The notes: a model not told the origin generated them from the letters alone. DNA of 64,000 nt from Herbaspirillum seropedicae (GCF_001040945.1 NZ_CP011930.1:2147704-2211703); one strand, 5' to 3'. Shown: positions 1 through 12,707, counted from the first letter of the stretch. Numbers and translations: made by a program.

Positions 1-1
1 T

Positions 2-538
2 CCCTATAACGTGTCGCTGTTCGGCGCCTTGCTGGAGCATGACGGTGCTGCCAAGACCGAATCCATCTTGAAGGGCATGGTCGCCAACCAGGCACGCCAG
101 CCGGTCGGTGGCGATACCGACCAGATCAAGGCGGTTGGCTCGGGCGAGTGCGGCGTGGCCATTTCCAACTCCTACTACGTGGCGCGCCTGATGCGCTCGA
201 CCAAGCCGGAAGACGTGGCGCTGATGGAAAAGGTCGGCATCGTCTGGCCCAACCAGAAGAGCTATGGCGCCCACGTCAACATCGCCGGTGGCGGTGTGGC
301 CAAGCATGCGCCGCACAAGGCCGAAGCGGTGCAGTTCCTGGAATACCTGGCCAGCGATTCGGCCCAGCGCTACTTCGCCGAGGGCAATAACGAATGGCCC
401 GCCGTCAAGAGCGTGAAGACCGAGAACCCGGCCCTGGTCAAGATGGGTCCGTTCAAGGCGGAAGTGATCAATATCGGCGCAGTGGGCGCCAACCAGCAGA
501 AGGTGTTGCAGATGCTGGATCGTGTCGGATATAAATGA
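2..538 (+). CDS. Iron(III) ABC transporter substrate-binding protein, C-terminal part (partial at left edge)
   Basis: The reading frame is open from the first bases of the window and ends at TGA 536-538, so this is the C-terminal part of a gene that starts outside. The visible 178 residues match the C-terminal lobe of the FbpA/FutA/IdiA class of periplasmic Fe3+-binding proteins, which deliver iron to an inner-membrane ABC importer. The SNSYYVARL segment carries the paired tyrosines that family members use to bind iron, and the end (NQQKVLQMLDRVGYK) is typical of the class. A terminator follows at once, so the permease and ATPase genes are not downstream. Iron as the substrate is inferred from the family; the signal peptide lies outside the window. 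Confidence 0.85.
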   Translation, partial: PYNVSLFGALLEHDGAAKTESILKGMVANQARQPVGGDTDQIKAVGSGECGVAISNSYYVARLMRSTKPEDVALMEKVGIVWPNQKSYGAHVNIAGGGVAKHAPHKAEAVQFLEYLASDSAQRYFAEGNNEWPAVKSVKTENPALVKMGPFKAEVINIGAVGANQQKVLQMLDRVGYK

Positions 539-569
539 TTTAGACGATTTATATCGTTTTCAAGGAAAG

Positions 570-601
570 CCGGTCCATGCGCTGCATGGGCCGGTTTTTT
601 C
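570..601 (+). terminator. Rho-independent terminator after the iron-binding protein gene
   Basis: An 11-bp stem (570-580 with 584-594, one G-T pair, 3-base loop) is followed directly by six T residues. It lies 32 bases after the stop of the upstream gene and separates it from the convergent acyltransferase gene. Confidence 0.85.
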
Positions 602-633
602 ATGCCTGCCGGCCAGGCGCGACCAGGCACCGT

Positions 634-1776
634 TCAGCGCGGTGGATCGCGGAAGGGATTGTGTTCGTTCAACTCGGAAATATAGCCATCGATGCCATTG
701 CTTTCGCGTGACAGGAAGTGTTCCACCGCATCGTAGAATCCCGGATGCGCCAGCCAGTGCGCCGACCAGGTCTTCTGCGGCAGGAAGCCGCGCGCCATCT
801 TGTGCTCGCCCTGGGCGCCACCCTCGAACCAGCTGATCTTTTCGGCGATGCAGAATTCCAGCGGCTGGTAATACGCGGTCTCGAAGTGCAGGCAGGGGAC
901 GTGTTCGAGCGCGCCCCAATAGCGGCCATAGAGGGTGTCGGCGTCATGCACGGTCAGCGAGGAGGCAATCGGCTCCTCGCCGCGCAGGGCCAATGTCAGC
1001 AGCAGGTGCTGCGGCATGGTGGCGCCGATGCGGCGGAAGAAATCCAGGTTCAGGTAGGGCGTGGAGTAGTGCGCGGCATAGGTGTGCCGGTAGCAGCGGT
1101 TGAAGAAGCGCCAGTGCGCATCAGTGATCTCGGCGCCGCGCAGCCAGACGAAGCGCACGCCTTGCTCGGCTACCTTGCGCCGTTCGGCCAGGATGTTCTT
1201 GCGCTTCTTGCGGTCCAGCGTATCGACGAAGTCGGCAAAGCTGCCGTAGCCTTCATTGTGCCAGTGGAACTGCACGCCGCTGCGCAGCAGGAAGCCGGCT
1301 TCGGCCAGCTGTCCGGCCTGTTGCTCAGGCGGGTAGAGGATATGGGTGGACGAGTGCTGGCCTTGCTGCTGCAGCCGTTGCAGCGCCTCCAGCAGGGCGA
1401 CGCGGGCGGTCTCGTCGATGGCCATGAGCCGTGCGCCGCGCACCGGCGTGAAGGGGATGGCCGAGAGCAGCTTGGGGTAGTATTCCACGCCATGGCGCTG
1501 GTAGGCCTCGGCCCAGGCCCAGTCGAAGACGTATTCGCCATAGGAATGGAACTTGCGGTACAGGGGCAGGGCGGCCGCCAGGGACTCGTCCTGCCATAGC
1601 GTCAGGTAGTGCGGCTCCCAGCCTGACTCTGCACTGGCGCTGCCGCTCTCGTGCAGCGCATGCAGGAAGGCGTAGGAGAGGAAGGGATTGCCTTCCTCCT
1701 GGGTCGCTACCAGAGCGTCCCAGCGGGCCTGGCCGATCTCGGCCAGAGAAGAAACGATTCGCGTGCGATAATCCAT
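634..1776 (-). CDS. GNAT/FemAB-like acyltransferase of the DUF482 (COG3146) family
   Basis: The protein has 380 residues and belongs to the family often labelled 'peptidogalycan biosynthesis' or GNAT N-acyltransferase, a double-GNAT fold related to FemAB. Features seen are an N-terminal WDAL...[17 protein letters not shown] block, a basic [14 protein letters not shown] stretch in the middle, and a C-terminal region rich in aromatic residues and histidines ([17 protein letters not shown]). The start is placed at ATG 1776, where family similarity begins, although the frame stays open far upstream. It is divergent from nadE and convergent with the terminator at 570. The substrate is unknown. Caulobacter ceramide synthase was, as I recall, assigned to a similar acyltransferase class, so lipid N-acylation is possible, but nothing here proves it. 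Confidence 0.85.
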   Translation of the reverse strand: MDYRTRIVSSLAEIGQARWDALVATQEEGNPFLSYAFLHALHESGSASAESGWEPHYLTLWQDESLAAALPLYRKFHSYGEYVFDWAWAEAYQRHGVEYYPKLLSAIPFTPVRGARLMAIDETARVALLEALQRLQQQGQHSSTHILYPPEQQAGQLAEAGFLLRSGVQFHWHNEGYGSFADFVDTLDRKKRKNILAERRKVAEQGVRFVWLRGAEITDAHWRFFNRCYRHTYAAHYSTPYLNLDFFRRIGATMPQHLLLTLALRGEEPIASSLTVHDADTLYGRYWGALEHVPCLHFETAYYQPLEFCIAEKISWFEGGAQGEHKMARGFLPQKTWSAHWLAHPGFYDAVEHFLSRESNGIDGYISELNEHNPFRDPPR

Positions 1777-1896
1777 GGACTGCGAGTGACCTGCGAAAGA
1801 TGGCGCGGCCCACGGCCCCGCTCGAACAGGCATTCTACGCAAAATGAACAGAACGCGTCGCCGCCGCGGCGACGTGCACGGAGTCCAGAACACGCT

Positions 1897-3954
<2,058 letters not shown>

Positions 3955-4010
3955 AATCCACTTTTTACGGTCGCGCTTGCGAAGGAAGGTTGAAAGCTGC
4001 GCAAGCCTGA

Positions 4011-4469
<459 letters not shown>

Positions 4470-4497
4470 TCCCGACTTTGCGTCATGCATCACCAGA

Positions 4498-4522
4498 AAC
4501 CGGCCACCTGGCCGGTTTTTTT
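4498..4522 (+). terminator. Rho-independent terminator of glnB
   Basis: A perfect 9-bp stem (4498-4506 with 4509-4517) runs into a seven-T tract, 29 bases after the glnB stop. Confidence 0.9.
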
Positions 4523-4567
4523 ACGTCTGCGGCCAGCGGGGAGGGTGTTGCTGACTGTTGCCCGGGC

Positions 4568-4594
4568 GTGTCACAGGCTGCGCCAGATTGACAC
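4568..4594 (+). promoter_or_regulatory. Candidate upstream activator site (inverted repeat) for the aldehyde dehydrogenase promoter
   Basis: GTGTCA at 4568-4573 and TGACAC at 4589-4594 form a perfect 6-bp inverted repeat separated by 15 bases; a further TGACA lies at 4599. Its centre is about 65 bases upstream of the sigma-54 core promoter at 4647, a normal place for an enhancer-binding protein site. That the AcoR-like regulator encoded at 6716-8743 binds here is inference. Confidence 0.4.
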
Positions 4595-4646
4595 AGCGTG
4601 ACAAGGGCGCTGGCTGCACAGGCGCGTCCACGCTGGGATTCGTGGC

Positions 4647-4662
4647 TGGCATGCGATTTGCC
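4647..4662 (+). promoter_or_regulatory. Sigma-54 (-24/-12) promoter of the aldehyde dehydrogenase gene
   Basis: TGGCATGCGATTTGCC at 4647-4662 fits the sigma-54 consensus TGGCACG-N4-TTGCW closely: GG at 4648-4649 and GC at 4660-4661 are separated by exactly 10 bases. Transcription would start near 4673, about 60 bases before the ATG. A sigma-54 activator gene of AcoR type lies downstream in the same locus, which supports the call. Confidence 0.75.
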
Positions 4663-4734
4663 ATCCAGAGGGATGAAGGTCCGCTGCGGCCATGATGGCG
4701 GCGGGATTTCAACCATAACCCCAACGGAGACGAC

Positions 4735-6255
4735 ATGAACCTGGCAGACATCAGCAAACTCGGCGTACGCGACCCCTTCAAGCAACGTTACGACAATTTC
4801 ATCGGTGGCAAATTCGTGCCGCCGGTCAAGGGTGAATACTTCGAGAACATCAGCCCGGTGATCGGACGCGCCTTCTGTGAAGTGGCCCGCTCCAGCGCCG
4901 AAGACGTGGAGCTGGCGCTGGACGCCGCCCACGCAGCCAAGAAGAGCTGGGGCAAGACCTCCCCCACCGAGCGCGCCAATATGCTGTTGAAGATCGCCGA
5001 CCGCATGGAAGCCAACCTGGAGCTGCTGGCCACTGCCGAAACCCTGGACAACGGCAAGCCCATCCGCGAGACCATGGCCGCCGACATCCCGCTGGCCATC
5101 GACCACTTCCGCTATTTCGCCGCTGCCGTGCGCACCCAGGAAGGCAGCATCTGCCCCATCGACAATGACACCTACGCCTACCACTTCCATGAGCCTCTGG
5201 GCGTGGTCGGCCAGATCATCCCCTGGAACTTCCCCATCCTGATGGCGGTGTGGAAACTGGCCCCGGCGCTGGCCGCCGGCAATTGCGTGGTGTTAAAGCC
5301 CGCCGAGCAGACCCCGGCCTCCATCATGGTGCTGATCGAACTGATCGCCGACCTGATCCCGCCGGGCGTGGTCAACATCGTGCAGGGCTTTGGCGTGGAA
5401 GCCGGCAAGCCGCTGGCCTCCAACAAGCGTATCGCCAAGATCGCCTTCACTGGCGAGACCACCACTGGCCGCCTGATCATGCAATACGCTTCGCAGAACC
5501 TGATCCCGGTGACGCTGGAGCTGGGCGGCAAGTCGCCCAATATCTTCTTCGCCGACGTGCTGGACAAGGATGACGACTTCTTCGACAAGGCCCTGGAAGG
5601 CTTTGCCATGTTCGCGCTGAACCAGGGCGAGGTCTGCACCTGCCCCTCGCGCGTGCTGGTGCAGGAATCGATCTACGAGCGCTTCATCGAGCGCGCCTTG
5701 AAGCGCGTGGCGGCCATCAAGCAGGGCAATCCGCTGGACAAGAGCACCATGATCGGCGCGCAGGCCTCGCAGGAACAGCTGGAAAAGATCCTGTCCTACA
5801 TCGACATCGGCAAGCAGGAAGGCGCCAAGGTGCTGGCCGGCGGCGGGCGCGAAGAACTGGGCGGCGACCTGGCCTCGGGCTACTACGTCAAGCCGACCGT
5901 GTTCCAGGGCAATAACAAGATGCGCATCTTCCAGGAAGAAATCTTTGGCCCGGTGGTCTCGGTGACCACCTTCAAGGATGAAGAAGAAGCGCTGGCCATT
6001 GCCAATGACACGCTGTACGGCCTGGGCGCGGGCCTGTGGACCCGGGATGGCACGCGCGCCTTCCGCATGGGGCGTGAGATCCAGGCTGGCCGTGTCTGGA
6101 CCAACTGCTATCACCTCTATCCGGCGCATGCGGCCTTCGGCGGCTACAAGCAATCCGGCATCGGCCGCGAAAACCACAAGATGATGCTGGACCACTACCA
6201 GCAGACCAAGAACCTGCTGGTCAGCTACAGCCCGAAGGCGCTGGGCTTCTTCTGA
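4735..6255 (+). CDS. NAD-dependent aldehyde dehydrogenase (acetaldehyde dehydrogenase, AldB/ExaC/AcoD type)
   Basis: Oxidises aldehydes, typically acetaldehyde from ethanol or acetoin breakdown, to the acid with NAD+. The 506 residues include IIPWNFP (Asn165), the general-base Glu262 ([10 protein letters not shown]) and the nucleophile Cys301 in [11 protein letters not shown]; the Cys-x-Cys there is characteristic of the AldB/ExaC branch. A sigma-54 promoter lies about 60 bases upstream, and a DUF779 gene and an AcoR-like activator follow, the usual company of this dehydrogenase. A strong terminator after the stop means the DUF779 gene is only partly co-transcribed, if at all. The start has GGAG 9 bases upstream. 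The exact physiological aldehyde is not shown by sequence. Confidence 0.93.
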   Translation: MNLADISKLGVRDPFKQRYDNFIGGKFVPPVKGEYFENISPVIGRAFCEVARSSAEDVELALDAAHAAKKSWGKTSPTERANMLLKIADRMEANLELLATAETLDNGKPIRETMAADIPLAIDHFRYFAAAVRTQEGSICPIDNDTYAYHFHEPLGVVGQIIPWNFPILMAVWKLAPALAAGNCVVLKPAEQTPASIMVLIELIADLIPPGVVNIVQGFGVEAGKPLASNKRIAKIAFTGETTTGRLIMQYASQNLIPVTLELGGKSPNIFFADVLDKDDDFFDKALEGFAMFALNQGEVCTCPSRVLVQESIYERFIERALKRVAAIKQGNPLDKSTMIGAQASQEQLEKILSYIDIGKQEGAKVLAGGGREELGGDLASGYYVKPTVFQGNNKMRIFQEEIFGPVVSVTTFKDEEEALAIANDTLYGLGAGLWTRDGTRAFRMGREIQAGRVWTNCYHLYPAHAAFGGYKQSGIGRENHKMMLDHYQQTKNLLVSYSPKALGFF

Positions 6256-6288
6256 TCCTTCGCTGGTCTCCTTGCAGCAAGGCAGCTT

Positions 6289-6326
6289 CGGCGCCGGTCC
6301 GCTCTGTGCGGCCGGCGCCGTTTTTA
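6289..6326 (+). terminator. Rho-independent terminator after the aldehyde dehydrogenase gene
   Basis: A GC-rich 9-bp stem (6289-6297 with 6312-6320), with an inner CCGC/GCGG extension, is followed by TTTTTA. Confidence 0.85.
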
Positions 6327-6354
6327 TCTGGATCATTGAGGCAGGAGGATGCCG

Positions 6355-6735
6355 ATGACAGCCTTACCCCGCGTCACCGCCACCGACGCTACCGTGGATC
6401 TGTTGCGACAGTTGAAGACGCGGCATGGCGCGCTGATCTTTTTCCAGTCCGGCGGCTGCTGCGATGGCAGCGCACCGATGTGCTATCCCGAGGGTGATTT
6501 CACCCTGGGCGATACCGATGTCTATCTTGGCGACATCGATGGGGTGCCGTTCTACATCGGCGCTGACCAGTTCGAGTACTGGAAGCACACGCAACTGATC
6601 ATTGACGTGGTCAATGGCAATGGCGGCATGTTCTCGTTGGAGAACGGCAGCGGCAAGCGCTTCCTGACGCGCTCGCGGCTGTTTACCGATGAGGAGTATG
6701 ACGCCCTGGCCCCGCTCAGTGCCCGCGTGACTTGA
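6355..6735 (+). CDS. DUF779 family protein, partner of AldB-type aldehyde dehydrogenase
   Basis: A small soluble protein of 126 residues of the DUF779/COG3564 family, which is regularly encoded beside AldB-type acetaldehyde dehydrogenases; its function is not known to me. It has a Cys-rich FFQSGGCCDGSAPMCYP block near residue 35 that could bind metal or a cofactor, and a conserved YIGADQFEYWKHTQLIIDVV stretch. ATG 6355 is preferred over ATG 6349 because the AGGAGG at 6343-6348 touches the first ATG but sits six bases before the second. Its 3' end overlaps the end of the convergent regulator gene by 20 bases (6716-6735). Confidence 0.85.
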   Translation: MTALPRVTATDATVDLLRQLKTRHGALIFFQSGGCCDGSAPMCYPEGDFTLGDTDVYLGDIDGVPFYIGADQFEYWKHTQLIIDVVNGNGGMFSLENGSGKRFLTRSRLFTDEEYDALAPLSARVT

Positions 6736-8743
6736 GGCGCCGGTAGATGGTATTGCGCGACACGCCCAGGGCCTTGGCGGCGGCGCTGACATTGCCGGCG
6801 TGGGTGCGCAGGGCCCGTTCGATCGCGGCCCATTCATTGTCCTGGATGGACAGGCAATCGCTGCGCACGGCGTGCATGGTGTGCATGCCGTCGTGTAGCG
6901 CACCGGGTGCGCCTGCCTCTTCCAGGAAATCATCGGGCAGGTGATGCGGACCGATGGCCTCTTCGCCTTCGGCCATGGCCAGCGACGTGCGGACCAGGTT
7001 GGCCAGCTGGCGCAGGTTGCCGGGCCAGTGGCTGGCCAGCAGCAGCGCCTGTGCTTGCGCGTCGAAGCGCGGCGCGTGGGGGCCGCCTTCGTCTTCCAGG
7101 ATGCGTTCGATCAGCTGGGGGAGGTCGCTGCGGTCCCGTAGCGCCGGCAGCTTCACCTGCAAGCCATTGATGCGGTAGTACAGATCTTCGCGGAAGGCAT
7201 GGCGCGCGGCCATCTCGCGCAGCGGCTGATTGGTCGCGCAGACCAGTGCGAAATCCACCGGGATGACGCGCTGGCTGCCCAGCGGCGTCACGGCGCGTTC
7301 CTGCAGCACGCGCAGCAGCCGGCCTTGCAGGGCCAGGGGCATGTCGCCGATCTCATCCAGGAACAGGGTGCCGCCGTGCGCCTGGGCGATCTTGCCCAGC
7401 GCACCCTTGCGCCGTGCGCCAGTGAAAGCGCCGTCTTCATAGCCGAACAGTTCGGCTTCGATCAGGTTTTCCGGGATGGCCGAGCAGTTCACTGCGACGA
7501 AGGGGGCCGCGCCTGCGCGGTTCTGGCGGGCGCCAAAGCGTGCACTGTCGCCATGGATGGCTTGCGCCAGCCATTCCTTGCCGGTGCCGGTCTCGCCGGT
7601 GATGAGGATGGGGATGTCGCGGTCGATCACCCGGCGCAGCTTGGCAATGATGGCGCTCATGCGTACGTCCCCGGTATCGAGCGCCTGCAGGTCCGGTCGC
7701 CGTTGGTGGCGCGCGCGCTGTTGGGGCGGCGACGGCGGCGGGGTGGTGGTATTGGGCGCAGGCGGGAGCAGGCCGGGCGCATCGATGACGGCCTCGCGCG
7801 CGGCCTGGAAATGCTGGTCGCGCAGGCGCAATTCGGCGCGGCCATGGATGCGGATGCCATTGTGCAGGCACAGCTCCAGCAGGCCCGGGGCGGCCTTGCG
7901 ATGATGCTCGAACAGCAGCGACAGCGGCACCCCGAACAGTGAAGCGAAGGTATGCGATTGCAACGCCGCCAGGGTCAGGCCCAGCTGGAACTGCGCGCTG
8001 CGATTGGCCGCCAGGAAGCGACCGCCCGGCGTGAAGCTGACGATGCCTTCGACCAGCGTGCCGACGAATTCGGCGCGGCTGTGGAAATGCAGGGTGATGC
8101 AATCAGGAAAGCTGCCGGCCAGCAGGTGATTCTCGATCATCTGCGCCGACATGCGCACCAGCGCCATGGTGTGCTTGTGGAAACTGCCGCATTCACCCGA
8201 GACATCCAGCACCCCCAGCACCTGGCCGCGATGGTCGAAGATGGGGGCGGCCGAGCAGGTCAGGAAGCGATTGGCGTCCAGGTAATGCTGCTGGGCGTGT
8301 ACGGTAGTGGGCTTCTGCTCGAACAGCGCTGTGCCGATGGCGTTGGTGCCGCGCAGTTGCTCGGACCAGCGCCCTCCCGGCCCAAGGGCGACGCGATCGG
8401 CCTTGGCCAGGAAATCGCTGTCGCCGAGGGTATGCAGGATGGTGCCTTCTGCATCCGACAGGATCACCATGCTGTGGGTATTGCGGATCTGGTCGTAGAG
8501 GGTTTCCATGACCGGGCGGGCGTGGCCGGAGAGGGTCTGGTTGGCTTCGAGGGTCTGCGCCAGGTCGGCGCGCGAGAGCGAGTCGAGGTCGGGCCGCTGG
8601 CCGCGCATGATGCCGTAGGACGAGCTGCGCTGGTGAGAGCGCTCGATGGCCTGCAGATCCGGCACGCCATCGGTGCTGGCCTGCACAAGCGGCGAGGTGC
8701 CCAGCAATGCACCGGCGCTGGGCCGGTTTGCCTGGTATTGCAT
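6716..8743 (-). CDS. Sigma-54-dependent activator, AcoR family
   Basis: A 675-residue enhancer-binding protein. The N-terminal third contains a GAF-like sensor region (QLRGTNAIGTAL...QHYLDANRFLTCSAAPIFD) typical of AcoR-type activators. The central AAA+ domain has Walker A GETGTGKE, the sigma-54 contact motif GAFTGA and Walker B GGTLFLDEIGDM. The C-terminus ends in a Fis-type helix-turn-helix (AAAKALGVSRNTIYRRLK). The start ATG 8743 has AAGGAG at a good distance. A proline-rich linker separates sensor and AAA+ parts. By context it activates the sigma-54 promoter at 4647 of the aldehyde dehydrogenase gene; acetaldehyde or acetoin as effector is inference. Confidence 0.92.
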   Translation of the reverse strand: MQYQANRPSAGALLGTSPLVQASTDGVPDLQAIERSHQRSSSYGIMRGQRPDLDSLSRADLAQTLEANQTLSGHARPVMETLYDQIRNTHSMVILSDAEGTILHTLGDSDFLAKADRVALGPGGRWSEQLRGTNAIGTALFEQKPTTVHAQQHYLDANRFLTCSAAPIFDHRGQVLGVLDVSGECGSFHKHTMALVRMSAQMIENHLLAGSFPDCITLHFHSRAEFVGTLVEGIVSFTPGGRFLAANRSAQFQLGLTLAALQSHTFASLFGVPLSLLFEHHRKAAPGLLELCLHNGIRIHGRAELRLRDQHFQAAREAVIDAPGLLPPAPNTTTPPPSPPQQRARHQRRPDLQALDTGDVRMSAIIAKLRRVIDRDIPILITGETGTGKEWLAQAIHGDSARFGARQNRAGAAPFVAVNCSAIPENLIEAELFGYEDGAFTGARRKGALGKIAQAHGGTLFLDEIGDMPLALQGRLLRVLQERAVTPLGSQRVIPVDFALVCATNQPLREMAARHAFREDLYYRINGLQVKLPALRDRSDLPQLIERILEDEGGPHAPRFDAQAQALLLASHWPGNLRQLANLVRTSLAMAEGEEAIGPHHLPDDFLEEAGAPGALHDGMHTMHAVRSDCLSIQDNEWAAIERALRTHAGNVSAAAKALGVSRNTIYRRLKSRGH

Positions 8744-8896
8744 CCTTGTCTCCTTGGGACCTCTGGCGGTCCTTGTTCCCCCTTGTGGTGACTTTCTTCT
8801 CTGTTGGGAAGCTGAGGGTGAACTAGCATAACCGATTAATGCGGCAGCCGGACAAATTGAAACAGCATTTGCAGGGCCGTCCAAGTGAAGGCAGAA

Positions 8897-8916
8897 TACT
8901 GTATATAAATACAGTA
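8897..8916 (+). promoter_or_regulatory. LexA (SOS) box
   Basis: TACTGTATATAAATACAGTA matches the E. coli-type LexA operator with one central difference and has perfect CTGT/ACAG half-sites. It lies 14 bases before the GTG start of the radical SAM gene and should overlap its promoter. The divergent regulator gene starts 150 bases away and is unlikely to be the target. Confidence 0.85.
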
Positions 8917-8930
8917 TTGTTGAGCTTCCG

Positions 8931-10184
8931 GTGGCCTCCTTCCCCAAATTTCCACAGGGCATCGCCCAGCCTTTCCCGACCCAGCCAGCGCCCACGGCAG
9001 AGGACGATCCTACCCTCACGCCTGCGACCTTCATCCATCGCAGCCAGGTAGCCCAGAAGGGCCGGGGTGCGGTCACCAACCTGCGGGGGCGCTATGAATC
9101 GGTGAGCCGGGAAGAGTTCGATGATGGCTGGCAGCCCATGCGCTGGGCCGAGGGAGAGGGTGCTGCCGCGCTTGAGCAGGACGAGGAGCCGGCGCGCCTG
9201 AAGACCATCGTCACCGAAGAAACCGCCAAGTCCATCATCAGCCGCAATACTTCGCCGGACCTGCCGTTCTCGCTGTCCCTGAATCCCTACCGGGGCTGCG
9301 AACATGGCTGCATCTACTGTTTTGCCCGTCCATCGCACAGCTACCTGGGGCTTTCGCCAGGCCTGGACTTCGAAAGCCGGCTGGTGGCCAAGACCAATGC
9401 GCCCGAGCTCTTGTTGCGCGAGCTGGCCAAGCCCTCCTACCAGCCCGACACCATCACCGTGGGCATCAATACCGACGCTTATCAGCCCATCGAGCGCGAA
9501 CGCCAGCTGACCCGGCGCATTCTGCAGATCCTGCACGATTGCGAAAACCCGGTTGCCATGATCACCAAGTCCGCCCTGATCGAGCGCGACATCGACTTGC
9601 TGGCCGCCATGGCCGCCAAGGACCAGGCCATCGTGGCCGTCACCATCACCACGCTCGATCCCGCCATCGCCCGCACGCTGGAGCCGCGCGCGGCCAGCCC
9701 GGCGCGGCGCTTGCGGGTGATCCGCACCCTAGCCGAGGCGGGCATCCCGGTGAGCGTGTCGATTGCGCCGGTGATTCCCTTCGTGACCGAACCTGATCTG
9801 GAGCGGGTGATGGAGGCGGCGGTAGAGGCGGGCGCACGCCAGGCGGGTTATATCGTGCTGAGGTTGCCGTGGGAGGTCAGCCCGCTATTCCGGCAATGGC
9901 TGCAGGCGCATTTCCCCGACCGGGCGGCGCGGGTGATGAATCGCATCCAGGACATGCGCGGCGGCAAGGATTACGACGCCGATTTCGCCACCCGCATGCG
10001 TGGTACGGGCGTGTGGGCCGACCTGTTGCAGCAGCGCTTCGAGAAAGCCAGCCGCCGCCTGGGCATCCATCATCGCAACCGGGCGTTTGCTACGCTGGAT
10101 GCGAGCTGCTTCAAGCGGCCGCAGTGGGCGCCCCAAGCGCCGCGGCAGCCAGCCAGGTCGGACGGGCAGATGGATCTGTTCTGA
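8931..10184 (+). CDS. Radical SAM protein of the PA0069 family, SOS-regulated
   Basis: A 417-residue radical SAM enzyme. The cluster-binding CxxxCxxC motif is seen in GCEHGCIYCFARPSHSY, preceded by the family's KGRGAVTNLRGRYE and followed by SPGLDFESRL. It binds a [4Fe-4S] cluster and cleaves S-adenosylmethionine; the reaction of this family is not established, but it is related to the spore photoproduct lyase class. GTG 8931 is the only usable start before the conserved region, as no ATG precedes it. The LexA box immediately upstream indicates induction by DNA damage. I recall the P. aeruginosa homologue PA0069 being reported as LexA-regulated, so the control appears conserved. Confidence 0.88.
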   Translation: MASFPKFPQGIAQPFPTQPAPTAEDDPTLTPATFIHRSQVAQKGRGAVTNLRGRYESVSREEFDDGWQPMRWAEGEGAAALEQDEEPARLKTIVTEETAKSIISRNTSPDLPFSLSLNPYRGCEHGCIYCFARPSHSYLGLSPGLDFESRLVAKTNAPELLLRELAKPSYQPDTITVGINTDAYQPIERERQLTRRILQILHDCENPVAMITKSALIERDIDLLAAMAAKDQAIVAVTITTLDPAIARTLEPRAASPARRLRVIRTLAEAGIPVSVSIAPVIPFVTEPDLERVMEAAVEAGARQAGYIVLRLPWEVSPLFRQWLQAHFPDRAARVMNRIQDMRGGKDYDADFATRMRGTGVWADLLQQRFEKASRRLGIHHRNRAFATLDASCFKRPQWAPQAPRQPARSDGQMDLF

Positions 10185-10217
10185 TGCGCAGCTTGCCGGT
10201 GGCCGATGGCGGTTCGG

Positions 10218-10871
10218 TCAGGCCCGCTCGCTGGACTTGAGCAGCACTACCAGCGCCCCCGCGCCACCGTCGGCCGCGCGGGCCTGGCAGAAGGCCATGA
10301 CTTCATCCTTCTGGGCCAGCCAGTTGCGCACCTTGTGCTTGAGTACCGGCTCCTTGTTGACCGAGCCCAGGCCCTTGCCATGGATCACCCGCACGCAGCG
10401 CAATCCGCGCCGACGCGACTGGCGCAGGAATTCACCCAGCGCCTCGCGGGCCTGGTCGCGCCGGTAGCCGTGCAGGTCGAGCTGGGCCTGGATCACCCAG
10501 TTGCCGCGCCGCAGCTTGGAGAGCACGTCCATGCCCACGCCAGGGCGGGCGAAACTGAGGTTTTCGTCGCTGTCCATCAGTGTGTCGATGGTGAATTCGT
10601 CGGAGAGCGACTCCAGCAGCGCCGCCTGCTCATCGGCCAGGTGCTGGCGCGGGATGGGCAGGGGAGCGTCGGGCAAGTGAAGCGCCTTGTCGATGGCCTT
10701 GCTGCGCAGCGGCGCGATCTGGCCGATGCTGTTGCGGAAGAGGTTGGCCTCTTCGCGGATCGCTGCTTCCTGGCGCGCGCGCTCGGCCAAGGCCAGCGCA
10801 CGCGCTTTTTCCTGCTCTTGCAGGTCGCGGCGCAATCCCTTGAGCGCCGCAAAATCCTTCATAGTCGCCAT
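10218..10871 (-). CDS. Smr-domain protein (MutS2-related small nuclease family)
   Basis: A 217-residue protein. The N-terminal half is a charged helical region rich in Ala, Arg and Glu; the C-terminal half is an Smr domain with LDLHGY and the glycine-rich RVIHGKGLGS motif, which in E. coli SmrA-type proteins gives DNA-nicking activity and in other Smr proteins acts on RNA or stalled ribosomes. Possible starts are GTG 10880, ATG 10871 and ATG 10862; I chose 10871 because of the GGGGTGG a few bases upstream. It is convergent with the radical SAM gene. Substrate unknown. Confidence 0.85.
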   Translation of the reverse strand: MATMKDFAALKGLRRDLQEQEKARALALAERARQEAAIREEANLFRNSIGQIAPLRSKAIDKALHLPDAPLPIPRQHLADEQAALLESLSDEFTIDTLMDSDENLSFARPGVGMDVLSKLRRGNWVIQAQLDLHGYRRDQAREALGEFLRQSRRRGLRCVRVIHGKGLGSVNKEPVLKHKVRNWLAQKDEVMAFCQARAADGGAGALVVLLKSSERA

Positions 10872-10940
10872 GACAGCCACCCCAACCCTGTAGCGAATTT
10901 GTCCCTGAGCGGGCTACTGTAGCAGAAGCTGGCGCAGTCT

Positions 10941-11273
10941 TCAGCCGCAGGCCAGCTTGATGATGACGCCGCCCGGATCGACGTGGATGTTGAGCCGGCG
11001 CGGATTGAAGTCCATCGTGGCCGCGTCGCCGGGCTTGAGCACCCGTGTTTCCTGGGCGCCGGACTCGGCCGCCGCCTGGCGTTCCACATAGCCGCTCAGG
11101 TCTTCGCCTATCCAGCGCTGGACCTTGCCGGCGTCGCACTGGCTGGCGGCAGCATCGGCCGGATCGGCGGCGGCAGTGGCCTGCGGCTCGCGCGAGGCGC
11201 TGCAGGCGGCCAGGATGCCGCCCAGGGCCAACAGGGCGAGAGCGACGGTGATGGCGGACGCGGAACGGGGCAC
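10941..11273 (-). CDS. Small lipoprotein with a peptidase-inhibitor I78-like domain
   Basis: A 110-residue protein starting at GTG 11273, with AAGGA seven bases upstream. The N-terminus is a lipoprotein signal (hydrophobic core ending in the lipobox LAAC), so the mature protein is anchored to the membrane on the periplasmic side. The remainder contains a cysteine, WIGEDLSGYVERQAA and an ending in NPRRLNIHVDPGGVIIKLACG, the layout of the I78 family of small serine-protease inhibitors. Inhibitor function is inferred from family membership only. A terminator for trxB lies between it and trxB, so it probably has its own promoter. Confidence 0.8.
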   Translation of the reverse strand: MPRSASAITVALALLALGGILAACSASREPQATAAADPADAAASQCDAGKVQRWIGEDLSGYVERQAAAESGAQETRVLKPGDAATMDFNPRRLNIHVDPGGVIIKLACG

Positions 11274-11311
11274 GTTGTTTTCCTTGGGGAAAGAGGGAGT
11301 TGCCGGATTGA

Positions 11312-11346
11312 AAACAAAAAAGCCGGGACGATCTCCTCGTCCCGGC
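11312..11346 (-). terminator. Rho-independent terminator of trxB
   Basis: A perfect 10-bp stem (11322-11331 with 11337-11346, 5-base loop) is followed, reading on the minus strand, by a T-rich run (11321 to 11312). It lies 46 bases after the trxB stop. Confidence 0.88.
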
Positions 11347-11391
11347 CCTTGGATGCTCCGTCGCGCTGCGAGTTCTCGCAGCGCAGCAAGA

Positions 11392-12707
<1,316 letters not shown>

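Noticed and set aside
5293..6336. 347-codon open frame antisense to the aldehyde dehydrogenase
   Set aside because: Composition is that of a reverse-frame shadow, and it runs through the terminator at 6289.
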